A DNA stretch of 42,991 bases from Candidatus Eisenbergiella merdipullorum (lineage in GTDB: Bacteria; Bacillota; Clostridia; Lachnospirales; Lachnospiraceae), in the NCBI GenBank assembly GCA_019118445.1, contig DWYY01000163.1, positions 1-42,991 of the forward strand, read 5' to 3'. Below the pieces are notes generated by a model. The model made no database searches and was not told the DNA's origin. It was given only the letters and a program-made list of their open reading frames with translations. Numbering within the stretch: the first letter of the stretch is position 1; the number at the start of each line of letters is the position of its first letter. The translations under genes and the position numbers were made by a program. Of this stretch, positions 28,614 to 37,864 are shown one piece after another.

Positions 28614-30163
28614 AAAATGTATTTCTCCCTGAACTCCGAGGGCGTCATCCCAACTCGTTTTTTAAATTGTATCGTGAAGTAATCCGGATTCTTATAGCCT
28701 ACGTTTAAAGAGACCTCATACAGCTTTGACTCTTTGGACTTTAAAAGACTCTTCGCTTTATCGACCCGGAACGTGTTGATATAGGAGTTTATCGTGTTCC
28801 CGGTTTCCGCTTTAAAAATCTGGCACAGATAGGCCGGCGTAAAGTGTAGCTCCCCGGCCATCTTATTGACGGTAAGATCCGTGTCATTGTAATGGCGCTC
28901 AATATACTGACAGATGCGGTGCGCCAGCTGGGAGGAGCCCTTCTTTGCATTCAGCTCCTGTGTATACAGGACAAGCTTTTCCATCAGATAATCCTGAAGC
29001 GCATAAATGGTATCCTTTTGCGTGACCATTTCCCAGATGTAAGCGTCGTCATGGGAAAATACGGTCTGCATCCTCCTTTCTCTGCATATGGAGGAAAGGC
29101 TGATAAGCAACTGATAATAGACATCCCTGATGCTGTTGATCTCAAATTTATAAATGGTTTTGCGCATGCTGTTGAACAGCGCGGAGGTTACCGCTGTCAT
29201 CTTGCCGATATCGTCGTCCCGCAGGGCCTGATCATATTCCCGCAGGAGTGACGCGTCCGGTTCAAACGGGCTTCCCATCTCATTATCACGGCTGCTGTAA
29301 AAACAGAGATGATGATATCCCAGAAAAAATAATTTTCTCAGACAGATCACCGCATTCAAATAAGACAGATAAAGCTGGCCGAAGGAAGAAACAGGGCTGC
29401 CTACCGCCAGAAAGGCATCTGTCCGATCGGAAAGCGCCTCATGGAGACCGGAGGCAATCTCATTCAGGATGCTTTCAGACGGCGGAAGGTTCAGATGCAT
29501 AATAAAAACATGAGGCTCCTTTGGCGCGAGAAGGAAGGGAAAACCGTGAGAATGCAGGATGGTCCACAGCAGATCCTGGACGCCGGCCGGATCATCTGTT
29601 TTTGAAGCAGGGCTGTTATCGATCTGACAGATCAGAGAATAATAACAGGGATATGTGGCAAAATCCGGATAAAAGGCGGGAAGCTTCTCCAGATATTCCG
29701 CCGCCGGATGGGGCGAGATCAGCTCCAGCACGATTTTTTCGCGGAACATACTCCCATGCTGTTTTTGTATCAGCTCCTTCTGCTTGTTTTCTTCAATGCT
29801 GTGTAAAGCCGTTCTGAGCGCGTCAAGCAGTTCGGAAGAATCAAACGGTTTTTCTACATAGCTGACGGCTTTCAGCGAAATGGCAGACTTCAGATATTCT
29901 TTGTCCGAATATCCGCTGATAAAGATGATCTGACAGGCAGGATTGAGCTTCCTGAATTCGGCGGAAAGCGCTATGCCATTCATTCGGGGCATCCTGACAT
30001 CCGTAATGATAATGTCAGGGCAAAGCGTCTTTGCCATAGCAAGCCCTTCCGCGCCGTTGGAAGCCTTGCCCGCTATAAAAACAGGAAGACCGCTTCTTTC
30101 TATGAGTGAAGCAAGCCCTTCTCTGGTTCTGAATTCGTCGTCTACGATCAATAAAGAAATCAT
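28610..30163 (-). CDS. YesN-like response regulator with AraC DNA-binding domain
   Basis: This 517-residue regulator has a receiver domain (1-120) with phospho-acceptor Asp55, acidic Asp8-Asp9, and the Lys of VEKPFD, a long middle region (about 130-410), and a C-terminal AraC-type domain with paired helix-turn-helix motifs (AGELHFTPAYLCQIFKAETG and the following one ending GMTPSEF). It most likely activates the divergently transcribed transport and enzyme operon once phosphorylated by the sensor kinase. The start at 30163 is chosen because AGGAGGG lies five nt upstream; the frame is open for a further 19 codons. Confidence 0.93.
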   Translation of the reverse strand: MISLLIVDDEFRTREGLASLIERSGLPVFIAGKASNGAEGLAMAKTLCPDIIITDVRMPRMNGIALSAEFRKLNPACQIIFISGYSDKEYLKSAISLKAVSYVEKPFDSSELLDALRTALHSIEENKQKELIQKQHGSMFREKIVLELISPHPAAEYLEKLPAFYPDFATYPCYYSLICQIDNSPASKTDDPAGVQDLLWTILHSHGFPFLLAPKEPHVFIMHLNLPPSESILNEIASGLHEALSDRTDAFLAVGSPVSSFGQLYLSYLNAVICLRKLFFLGYHHLCFYSSRDNEMGSPFEPDASLLREYDQALRDDDIGKMTAVTSALFNSMRKTIYKFEINSIRDVYYQLLISLSSICRERRMQTVFSHDDAYIWEMVTQKDTIYALQDYLMEKLVLYTQELNAKKGSSQLAHRICQYIERHYNDTDLTVNKMAGELHFTPAYLCQIFKAETGNTINSYINTFRVDKAKSLLKSKESKLYEVSLNVGYKNPDYFTIQFKKRVGMTPSEFREKYIL

Positions 30164-30360
30164 ATTTTCCCTCCTGATATCCATTATACCCAAAATCGGT
30201 TGTAAAAAAAGAGGATTCATGAAAGTCTAAAAAATGTATGGGTATTTATAAAAATGACGGGTGCAATCTGTAATAAATTCTGTTATATAATACAAAACAT
30301 CAGGAGAAGTTGTAATAATTGAATAAAAAATGCAGATAGAAGAGGAGAAAAGAGATAAGA
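30164..30360. promoter_or_regulatory. Divergent control region of the glycan locus
   Basis: The 197-bp A/T-rich gap separates the two-component system from the transporter operon. A TATAAT at 30286-30291 on the plus strand is a good -10, but the -35 region is poor, which fits an activator-dependent promoter. The response regulator is likely to bind here. No clear pair of direct repeats could be identified by eye. Confidence 0.5.
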
Positions 30361-31332
30361 ATGACAAAAATGGAGCGAAAGGCAGCAAAAAATACGGACG
30401 CAACGATAAAGAAACAGGCTCCGCGGTTCTGGAGAGAATTCAAAAAAAACAGGTATCTCTTTCTGCTGATCCTTCCCGCAGTGATCTATGTATTTATTTT
30501 CAGTTATCTGCCTTTACCCGGGATTGTGATCGCCTTTAAAAATTATAACTACAACAAGGGTATCTTTGGAAGCGACTGGGTGGGATTCAAAAATTTCGGT
30601 TATCTGTTTCAGACAGGAGCCATTTATCGGATCACTCTTAACACCGTAGTTTACAATTTGCTGTTCATCCTTTTTGACCTGGTTTTTCAGGTGGGGGTAG
30701 CGGTGATCTTATCCGAAATAATCGGAAAAAAATTTAAAAAAGTGACGCAGACTATGCTGCTGATGCCCTATTTTATCTCATGGGTCGTAGCAGGGGCCAT
30801 TGTATATAATGTACTTGGCACGGATTATGGGTTGATCAACAGTATCCTGGAATCCAAGGGACTGGAAAAAATAAACTTTATGAATGATCCGTCCATCTGG
30901 CCGGGGCTGTTTATATTCTTTCATGTCTGGAAAGGGCTGGGGTATGGATCCGTCGTGTATCTGGCGGCGGTCACAGGGATCGACCAGGAGATATATGAAG
31001 CGGCCCAGATTGACGGCGCGGGGATCTGGCAGCGGATTTTCAGGATCACGATCCCCCTGCTGAATCCGACCATCGTGGTTTTATTATTGCTCAATCTTGG
31101 AAAGATCATTAAAGGCGATTTCGCCATGTTTTACAATCTGACAGGAAATAACGCGCTTTTGTACAACGTGTCCGATATTATCGACACCTTTGTATACCGA
31201 TCCATGATACAAACCCAGAATTTCGGCATGTCGGCGGCGGCCGGACTGTACCAGTCCGTTATGGGATTTGTGATAATCATGATCTTTAACACGATCATAC
31301 GGAAGTTACAGCCTGATTATTCGCTGTTTTAA
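30361..31332 (+). CDS. ABC sugar transporter permease, LplB type
   Basis: This is a 323-residue membrane subunit of an oligosaccharide importer. Six predicted helices are spread over about 38-315, and the cytoplasmic coupling loop for the ATPase is EAAQIDGAGIWQRIFRITIP at about residue 215. This type (LplB/YteP) usually imports complex oligosaccharides such as plant or host glycans. No ATPase gene is present in the window, so a shared housekeeping ATPase probably energises it, as is normal for the family. The ribosome site before 30361 is weak or distant (GAGGAG). Confidence 0.92.
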   Translation: MTKMERKAAKNTDATIKKQAPRFWREFKKNRYLFLLILPAVIYVFIFSYLPLPGIVIAFKNYNYNKGIFGSDWVGFKNFGYLFQTGAIYRITLNTVVYNLLFILFDLVFQVGVAVILSEIIGKKFKKVTQTMLLMPYFISWVVAGAIVYNVLGTDYGLINSILESKGLEKINFMNDPSIWPGLFIFFHVWKGLGYGSVVYLAAVTGIDQEIYEAAQIDGAGIWQRIFRITIPLLNPTIVVLLLLNLGKIIKGDFAMFYNLTGNNALLYNVSDIIDTFVYRSMIQTQNFGMSAAAGLYQSVMGFVIIMIFNTIIRKLQPDYSLF

Positions 31333-31343
31333 GGAGAGAAAAA

Positions 31344-32258
31344 ATGAAAGCGAAAAAGAACGCAAATAGGGTAAAGCTTTCCCGCAGTACGATCAGTTTT
31401 AATGTTTTCGGGTATATTGTTATAGCGCTGATGGCTTTCATCTGTATCTTGCCCCTGTGGCTGGTTGTGGCAGGCTCTTTTTCAGATAATACCGATATCC
31501 TGGTCAATGGATATTCCTTTTGGCCGAGAGTGTTTTCTGTGGAAGCCTATAAAACGGTTTTTCAGTATCCGGAAGAAATCCTGAATGCATACAAAGTGAC
31601 CATTACCGTTACAGTGATAGGAACTGCCGTTTGTCTGTTTGTCTGTTCGACAGCAGGATATGTGCTGTCAAGAAAGGATTTCCGTTACCGAAGCGGTTTT
31701 TCCTTTTACTTTTTCTTTACGACGATCTTCAGCGCCGGGCTGGTTCCTTCCTATGTTCTCTGCGTACAGTATCTGAAGTTTAAAGAATATCCGTATATGG
31801 CCCTGATCCTGAGCGGGGCGTTCAGTTACTTTTATGTCATTATTTTCAGGAGCTTCATGTCGGATATACCGTCCTCATTGGGAGAATCGGCGAAGATCGA
31901 CGGGGCGAATGATCTGCAGATTTTCCTGAAGGTGATCCTGCCGTTAAGCAAGCCGGTGATAGCGACGATCGGGCTTTTCGCTGCCCTGGGGCATTGGAAT
32001 GAGTGGTATAACGCCATGTTGTATTGCGCGAATAAGAAGGATTATCCTTTGCAGTATTATCTGTATACGGTTCTCAACAGCTCTAAGGCGTTAAGGGATA
32101 TCAGCGCGTCGGTGTCTGTGGAAGCCCTGCCGGAGCTCCCGACAGAGACTTATAAACTGGCCATGACAGTAGTGGCGACCGGTCCCATTATACTGGTTTA
32201 TCCGTTTGTGCAGAAGTATTTTGTGAAAGGGATGACGGTGGGAGCCGTAAAGGGGTGA
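31344..32258 (+). CDS. ABC sugar transporter permease, YtcP/LplC type
   Basis: This is the second membrane subunit of the same importer, with 304 residues and six predicted helices. The coupling loop is ESAKIDGANDLQIFLKVILP. It begins 11 nt after the first permease with an AAGGAGAG ribosome site, so the two are co-translated. It is followed by the binding-protein gene. Confidence 0.92.
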   Translation: MKAKKNANRVKLSRSTISFNVFGYIVIALMAFICILPLWLVVAGSFSDNTDILVNGYSFWPRVFSVEAYKTVFQYPEEILNAYKVTITVTVIGTAVCLFVCSTAGYVLSRKDFRYRSGFSFYFFFTTIFSAGLVPSYVLCVQYLKFKEYPYMALILSGAFSYFYVIIFRSFMSDIPSSLGESAKIDGANDLQIFLKVILPLSKPVIATIGLFAALGHWNEWYNAMLYCANKKDYPLQYYLYTVLNSSKALRDISASVSVEALPELPTETYKLAMTVVATGPIILVYPFVQKYFVKGMTVGAVKG

Positions 32259-32364
32259 GGGGGTGGAAAGCTTTTGTAGTGTTACAGATGTGTGTGAAAG
32301 GGATATTTTTGAGTCAAAAACAAAGCAAAGACAAAAAATGAAGAAAAGAAGGAGGAAAGGCAGA

Positions 32365-34014
32365 ATGAAATGGAAACATGTGAAGGGTTGGATGGGTTTG
32401 ATGTTAGCGGCTATGATGGCCGTTACAGGCTGCGGAAGTTCCAATACAACGGAAACTCCGTCAGATTCCGCATCCAGTGAAGCGGCTGTCCAGACGGAAA
32501 GCTCTTCTGAAGCCGTAACAGAAGAAACAGAAGAAGCAAAACTGGATTATGTCAAATTAAAGGGGATTACGATAGGAGATCCCAACGAAGCAACGGATAT
32601 CTGGCTGGAAAAAACGAATGAACTGCTGCTTAGGGATTTGAACTGCGAGCTGGAAATAGAATATGTATCCTGGTCCGGGTGGACGGATAAGTATCCGTTG
32701 GTTTTTGCTTCCGGGGAAGATTTTGATTTCATTTATACATCTAATTGGGCATTTTATTCGGATCAGGCGATGAAGGGTGCTTTTTATGAACTGACAGAAG
32801 AAGATTTGCAGACTTATATGCCGAAAACCTGGGAAGCTGTTGGAGATCGTTGGAACCAGACGAGGATTACAGGAAAAATATATATGATTCCGCAATCAAG
32901 TAATGATGTTACGGATGATAATACCTGCTTCGGCGTTCGCGGGGATTTGATGAAGGAGGCCGGCTTGGAGGACATCACGTCTCCCGAAGATATGGAAGCA
33001 TACCTTGATCATGTGGTTGCCAATCATCCGGAATTAAATGTTCTTAATATTACCAGTCAGAGTTATGGCCGTTGGGGAGTGTATATGGCGCAGAACATGC
33101 TGGGAGATGAAAATGAGTATCCGATAGTAAGCGATGAGTATGGAATAGGAATTGCAAATGGATTTAAAACATTTGATACGCCTGCCATTTGGGATTGCAC
33201 GGATCCTTCCAATCTTAAATTGGTGGATGAAGAAACTGCGGATGCATATAATATTAAGCTTTTTAATAAAAGTGCAGAAATGCGGAAGAAAGGTTATTGG
33301 TCCAGCGATTGCCTGAGCAGTACCACGTCTATTGAAGAGTATTATCAGGCAGGCAATGGGGCTGCAGTATTCCGACAACTGGGAAATGTATCCGGTTTTA
33401 ATAACCAATTACTGAAAGTCGCGCCTGATTCGGATCCGCGCATAGTGAGGTGGGTAGATTGTCCGATACGTACAGTCCCTGTGACAAACAATGGAGTTGG
33501 AATTCATGCCACGACAAAATATCCCGAACGTGTGATGATGGTATTGGAAAAACTGGGATATGATCAGGAATATTTTGATTTATTGAAGTATGGTATAGAG
33601 GGGATTCATTATACGCTCGATTTGGACGGGAAAATTACAAGGATCACTGAGCCTGAATATGCTTGGAATGCGCCGCTTTCTATGGGATTTTCAACCACAT
33701 GCAGTAGAGAAGAGACTTATGAAGAGGTTACTAACTCGATTGCGGATTACGTGGAATTAAAGGAATGGGCAAAAGAAAACAGCATTACGCCAAAACTGGC
33801 AGCATTCAATTTTGATAATTCCTCTGTTGCAACAGAATTTGCTTCTGTTACGGCTGTAAACAGTCAGTATGTACCGATATTAAATACTGGTATGGCAGAT
33901 GACGTGGAAGCAACCTATTATGAATGGAAAGCAGCTCTGGAAGGTGCCGGTATGGATACGGTGGTCGAAGAGTATGTGAGACAGGCACAGGAATATCTGA
34001 ATAGTTTGAAGTAA
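32365..34014 (+). CDS. Extracellular solute-binding lipoprotein of the sugar importer
   Basis: This is a 549-residue lipoprotein (LplA/YtcQ type) that captures oligosaccharide outside the cell for the two permeases. It has a lipoprotein signal peptide with the lipobox AVTGC at Cys23, then a Ser/Thr/Glu-rich linker (residues 24-55) before the binding domain. The start at 32365 is chosen for AAGGAGG nine nt upstream; the frame extends to 32263 without a site. The base composition becomes clearly more A/T-rich along this gene than in the permease genes. It ends just before a strong hairpin, and the beta-mannosidase-like gene follows. Confidence 0.92.
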   Translation: MKWKHVKGWMGLMLAAMMAVTGCGSSNTTETPSDSASSEAAVQTESSSEAVTEETEEAKLDYVKLKGITIGDPNEATDIWLEKTNELLLRDLNCELEIEYVSWSGWTDKYPLVFASGEDFDFIYTSNWAFYSDQAMKGAFYELTEEDLQTYMPKTWEAVGDRWNQTRITGKIYMIPQSSNDVTDDNTCFGVRGDLMKEAGLEDITSPEDMEAYLDHVVANHPELNVLNITSQSYGRWGVYMAQNMLGDENEYPIVSDEYGIGIANGFKTFDTPAIWDCTDPSNLKLVDEETADAYNIKLFNKSAEMRKKGYWSSDCLSSTTSIEEYYQAGNGAAVFRQLGNVSGFNNQLLKVAPDSDPRIVRWVDCPIRTVPVTNNGVGIHATTKYPERVMMVLEKLGYDQEYFDLLKYGIEGIHYTLDLDGKITRITEPEYAWNAPLSMGFSTTCSREETYEEVTNSIADYVELKEWAKENSITPKLAAFNFDNSSVATEFASVTAVNSQYVPILNTGMADDVEATYYEWKAALEGAGMDTVVEEYVRQAQEYLNSLK

Positions 34015-34020
34015 GCATTT

Positions 34021-34059
34021 CCATCAAACCGGTTATTGGTCTAATAGCCGGTTTGATGG
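34021..34059 (+). other. Long hairpin after the binding-protein gene
   Basis: The arms 34021-34037 and 34043-34059 pair over 17 bp with one T-G wobble, around a GGTCT loop. No T-run follows. It lies between the binding protein and the GH2 gene and probably stabilises the upstream mRNA or dampens downstream expression, as is common after sugar-binding protein genes. Confidence 0.65.
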
Positions 34060-34075
34060 TGCGTCATTGATGTTT

Positions 34076-34090
34076 TTCGCAGAAAGGCGG
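34076..34090 (+). promoter_or_regulatory. Leader element 1, ribosome-site copy
   Basis: TTCGCAGAAAGGCGG precedes the GH2 start codon by exactly 9 nt. A 14/15 match occurs at 36903-36917, also exactly 9 nt before the RraA-like gene. It contains an unusual ribosome site, AAAGGCGG. Confidence 0.7.
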
Positions 34091-34099
34091 ATCATAAAA

Positions 34100-36853
34100 A
34101 TGAAATTAAATCAACCATACTATGTGGAACCGAGAAAAGATAGAATGCATTTGAACCTGGATGGAATGTGGGATTACGGATATGCTGAAAAAGCGTTGGA
34201 TATACCTGAAGAAATAAAATTTTCATATCATGCCCACATCCCTGATTCTACTTTCTGGAATTTGTATGAATCCGGAATTTTGCAGCATCCTTATAAGGGG
34301 CTGAACAGCAAAAATTACTCCTGGGTTGATGAGAAGGTGTGGTATTATCGAAAGAAATTTTATGTTGACGCTAAGCTTTCTGATCATAAAGCAGTTTTGT
34401 GTTTTGATGGCATTGCCTATTATAGCAGGATATGGTTGAATGGTTGTTTGCTTGGAGAGCATGAAGGAATGTTTGGCGGACCGTTTGCTGTAGTAACGGA
34501 AAACCTGATGTTTGGAAGTGAAAATGAGTTGGTAGTTGAGGTTAAGGCATGTAATTATGGAAAGAAGCAAAATTATGATGGACACAATTATCATGGTCAA
34601 AACCGGGAAATTGTACCATGGAATATCGCACGTGACAGAGGAACTAGTAATGGGGATCTGATCGTGATGGGAATATGGCGCTCGGTAAGGATTGAATTTC
34701 TGGCGCCGTTTCATCTGGCACGTCCATATTTGGTTACAATGGGAATCGATGAAGCGGTAGCAAGGCTGAGCTTGGAAATGGAAATTATAGGGCCTGAATT
34801 GTATGAATTTCATCCGTTTTATGGTACATTTGATGAGACTTTAGGTTATTTAAATGCTTATAAAAAAGGGATTAAGCAGGTATATCGTAATATCCCGGCA
34901 AAAATTCATATACATATTGAAGAAAAGGAGACTGGAACAGCGGTATATGATTCGGATGATCCGGTGCGGCTCTTGGATTATGCGAAGAGTATAAGAGCTG
35001 AGGATTATCCAGAAAGTCAGTTTTTTAAAAAGGAGATTGAATTAGCAAATCCAAAACTCTGGTGGCCACATGATATGGGGGAACCATTTTTATATAGGAT
35101 AGTTCTGACTTTTTGGGTAAACAATGAAATATGCGATGAAATATCTTTTGATTACGGAGTGCGTACGATCAGGGCCATTTTTTCAGAAGGACCACGTGTA
35201 CGGGAACGTTGGGCTCCATTTCAGTTTGTTATAAATAACAGGAAAATTTTTTTAAAAGGTATAAATTGGATGCCACAGGATGCTTTGTATAGGCAGGATG
35301 AAAAAGAATACCGATGGTCACTTGATCTGATAAAAAATGCAGGAATACATATGGTTCGAGTTTGGAGTGGGGGAGGAATGCCGGAGTCGGATGCCTTTTA
35401 TCGATTATGTGATGAGCTGGGAATTATGGTGTGGCAGGATCACTATATTGCTAATACTTCACATACAGAAGGATGGCCTCAGGATGTTCTTGAAGATCAG
35501 GAATGTGTAAATTTGTACCGAATGCGTAATCATCCATCTCTGGCAGTGCATTGCGGTGGAAATGAATTTAATGCATATAGCACGGGAAATGCAGCCTCAA
35601 TGTTCATTATAGAGAGGAGTATCCAGACACTTGACCCGTCAAGAATTTTTTATTATACAACACCTGATAAAGGAAGCGCGCATATTTATCTTGATATGGA
35701 ACCAACATGGTACAGGCATTTATATAAAGACCTTCCCTTTGTCGCAGAAACAGGCATACATAGTTTCCCTAACTACAAGTCCCTGAAAAATTGTCTTTGC
35801 GAACGCGAATGTACAGATAAAATACCTGAATTAACGACCGAGGAATTTCAGAAGGAATTTCCGGAATTATTGAATCATTTTACAGAATATGTGCCGGAAA
35901 GAGTGCCAAGGATGTTAGCGCGGGCTTCTCAGATTTCTGATTTAAAAGCAATTGATCTGAAAGGACTCGCAGAAGCAACGCAGATAGCTTCATGTGAATA
36001 TTATGAAATCCTGATTCAGGCTCTTCGCGAGAATTATCCAATTACAACAGGAGTATTGCCTTGGGTTTTCAGACGTACCTGGACGACGGTAGGCATTCAA
36101 TTGGTAGATGGAATGGGAGAACCAATTGCGCCGTATTACTACTTAAAAAATGCTTACCAGAAGGTGGAAGCCCATCTGGCGTTTGATCAAATTACAGTTG
36201 CTCCAGGGGAAAGACTGCAAGTGCCAATCCGGGTGTGCAATGAGTATGAGGAAGTTTTAAATGAGTACAACATATCTGTGAAATTCTGGTCACGTAATAT
36301 GGAAAAATTATATGAATGCTGTATTCCAGCAGAAAAAGCGGATGGGAGGATTATTGAATGGAAAACAGGATTGGATTGGGAAGACTGTTATTTCTTTTTT
36401 ACCATTGATTTGAAACGGGCAAGACAGCTTATCTGTAGACAGGTCTATTGGCCAAAATCTTTGAAAATGATGGAAAACAAAGATGTGAGGAACGAATTTC
36501 GAAAAGAGCCACAGGAGAATTTGAGGATGGAAAAAGGTCCATGGCTGAAGGAACAGATTTCGTTGATAAAAGGTGCAGTGTTAAAATTGGAAGGAAATGC
36601 GGTTAAGCGGAATGATCAGCGAATAAAGGTGAATATAAAGATTAAAAACATTGGAGAAACAGCAGCATTTCCTGTTATTTTGGAATTTCCTGAAAATGGA
36701 GTAAGAGGGATGATGCAGGATAACTATTTCTGGCTGGAGGCAGGAGAAGAAAGAACGTTGTGGGTAGAAGCGGATATTTCAAATAGAATTTCTGATAGAT
36801 TGTTGCTTTCAGTATCATCGTGGAATGCAGAACCACAAAACCTGATAATTTAG
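34100..36853 (+). CDS. GH2 glycosidase, beta-mannosidase-like
   Basis: This 917-residue enzyme should remove terminal beta-linked sugars, most likely mannose, from oligosaccharides. It has the GH2 architecture: N-terminal sugar-binding domain, sandwich domain, and barrel with the beta-mannosidase-type segment HMVRVWSGGGMPESDAFYRL, acid/base Glu489 (GGNEFN), and nucleophile Glu550 (FVAETGIHSFPNY). No signal peptide is seen, so it acts in the cytosol on imported oligosaccharide. The start at 34100 has AAAGGCGG nine nt upstream; the frame runs back to 34067. It is visibly A/T-rich compared with its neighbours, suggesting a separate origin. A glucosaminidase or glucuronidase specificity cannot be excluded. 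Confidence 0.85.
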   Translation: MKLNQPYYVEPRKDRMHLNLDGMWDYGYAEKALDIPEEIKFSYHAHIPDSTFWNLYESGILQHPYKGLNSKNYSWVDEKVWYYRKKFYVDAKLSDHKAVLCFDGIAYYSRIWLNGCLLGEHEGMFGGPFAVVTENLMFGSENELVVEVKACNYGKKQNYDGHNYHGQNREIVPWNIARDRGTSNGDLIVMGIWRSVRIEFLAPFHLARPYLVTMGIDEAVARLSLEMEIIGPELYEFHPFYGTFDETLGYLNAYKKGIKQVYRNIPAKIHIHIEEKETGTAVYDSDDPVRLLDYAKSIRAEDYPESQFFKKEIELANPKLWWPHDMGEPFLYRIVLTFWVNNEICDEISFDYGVRTIRAIFSEGPRVRERWAPFQFVINNRKIFLKGINWMPQDALYRQDEKEYRWSLDLIKNAGIHMVRVWSGGGMPESDAFYRLCDELGIMVWQDHYIANTSHTEGWPQDVLEDQECVNLYRMRNHPSLAVHCGGNEFNAYSTGNAASMFIIERSIQTLDPSRIFYYTTPDKGSAHIYLDMEPTWYRHLYKDLPFVAETGIHSFPNYKSLKNCLCERECTDKIPELTTEEFQKEFPELLNHFTEYVPERVPRMLARASQISDLKAIDLKGLAEATQIASCEYYEILIQALRENYPITTGVLPWVFRRTWTTVGIQLVDGMGEPIAPYYYLKNAYQKVEAHLAFDQITVAPGERLQVPIRVCNEYEEVLNEYNISVKFWSRNMEKLYECCIPAEKADGRIIEWKTGLDWEDCYFFFTIDLKRARQLICRQVYWPKSLKMMENKDVRNEFRKEPQENLRMEKGPWLKEQISLIKGAVLKLEGNAVKRNDQRIKVNIKIKNIGETAAFPVILEFPENGVRGMMQDNYFWLEAGEERTLWVEADISNRISDRLLLSVSSWNAEPQNLII

Positions 36854-36877
36854 ATAATAGATTGCGCGAAAGTTTCT

Positions 36878-36893
36878 TGGGTTTCATAACCCA
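36878..36893 (+). other. Hairpin after the GH2 gene
   Basis: TGGGTT and AACCCA form a perfect 6-bp stem with a TCAT loop, followed by TCAATTTTATT. It could be a weak terminator or a leader hairpin for the downstream gene, 10 nt before leader element 2. Confidence 0.5.
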
Positions 36894-36902
36894 TCAATTT
36901 TA

Positions 36903-36917
36903 TTCGCAGAAAGACGG
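36903..36917 (+). promoter_or_regulatory. Leader element 2, ribosome-site copy
   Basis: TTCGCAGAAAGACGG, 14/15 identical to the element at 34076-34090, ends 9 nt before the ATG at 36927. Confidence 0.7.
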
Positions 36918-36926
36918 GTAAGAAAG

Positions 36927-37841
36927 ATGAATTTTAATGACCGGGAAGAGATCATCGCTTTAACTCCTCAATGGAAAGGCGAGAGATTTCCAGACGGGAG
37001 GCCGAAAGTAGAGGATAAATATCTGGACGCTCTATATGGAATGACTTTGGAAGAAGTGTGGAAGCCGATATTTGTACTGGGGTATGAAAATCAGTTTGTG
37101 GGAGGCGGTCTTGCCCCGCTCCAGACACTGCATGAGGATGGCAGAAAACTGGTAGGACGTGCGGTAACCTGTAATTTTTGCCCTGCAAGGCCGGATCTTC
37201 ATGAAACCATGTTTTCCATAGGCGCTGGTGAGGGCAGAAAGGGAAATTATAACCAATGGGTCATTGACAGCCTGACAGAGCGGGATGTAGTTGTGGCTGA
37301 TATGTATGACAAGATTTATAAAGGAACCTTTATCGGAGGAAATCTGACAACCGCAATTAGGACCCGGACCAGAAACGGGGGAGCCGTCATATGGGGAGGG
37401 ATCCGGGATGTGGAGCAGATGAAAAAAGTTCCGGATGTGCAGGTGTATTACAGAGGTATTGATCCTACGCCAATCCGTGATTTCATTATGACCGGCTTTA
37501 ATACGGTAACGCATTTCGGGGGAGCAGTATGCCTGCCTGGGGATATTGTGTTTGGGGCCGGAGGGGGCGTCTTATTCATCCCCAGCCATCTTGTTGCGGA
37601 AGTGGTGGAAGGCGCGGTGAAAACCCATGTGAAAGATGATTTTGGCTTTGAGATGATAAGCCAAAACCGGTTTACCACAGCTCAGATAGACAGGAATACC
37701 TGGACGGAGGAGATGTTGGATCTGTTGCAGGAATGGATCCGGACAGATCCGAGGGGGGAACAATACCGGTATCTTGACTGGGGGAAAGAGTATGAGCTTG
37801 CAAGGAACGGGGATCCAAGTGATACCCAGACAGCTCTTTAA
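36927..37841 (+). CDS. RraA-like protein, possible pyruvate aldolase
   Basis: This is a 304-residue member of the RraA/HMG-aldolase family. The fold signature is the WGGIRD segment with Arg160 and Asp161, which in the aldolases bind the substrate and the divalent metal. Family members that act as enzymes cleave 2-oxo-4-hydroxy acids to pyruvate plus an aldehyde or second oxo-acid. The protein is longer than the usual 160-240 residues, with extra N-terminal (about 70 residues) and C-terminal (about 50 residues) parts. It is the first of four tightly packed enzyme genes (followed by SDR, lactonase, UxuA-like), which suggests a role in cleaving the 2-keto-3-deoxy-aldonate made by the UxuA-like dehydratase. 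That function is inference; the family also includes non-enzymatic proteins. Confidence 0.85.
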   Translation: MNFNDREEIIALTPQWKGERFPDGRPKVEDKYLDALYGMTLEEVWKPIFVLGYENQFVGGGLAPLQTLHEDGRKLVGRAVTCNFCPARPDLHETMFSIGAGEGRKGNYNQWVIDSLTERDVVVADMYDKIYKGTFIGGNLTTAIRTRTRNGGAVIWGGIRDVEQMKKVPDVQVYYRGIDPTPIRDFIMTGFNTVTHFGGAVCLPGDIVFGAGGGVLFIPSHLVAEVVEGAVKTHVKDDFGFEMISQNRFTTAQIDRNTWTEEMLDLLQEWIRTDPRGEQYRYLDWGKEYELARNGDPSDTQTAL

Positions 37842-37864
37842 TGGATTGCTGCGGGAGTATGGAA

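Noticed and set aside
30330-30539. Small frame before the first permease
   Set aside because: It overlaps the permease in a different frame, is lysine-rich low complexity and lacks a ribosome site.
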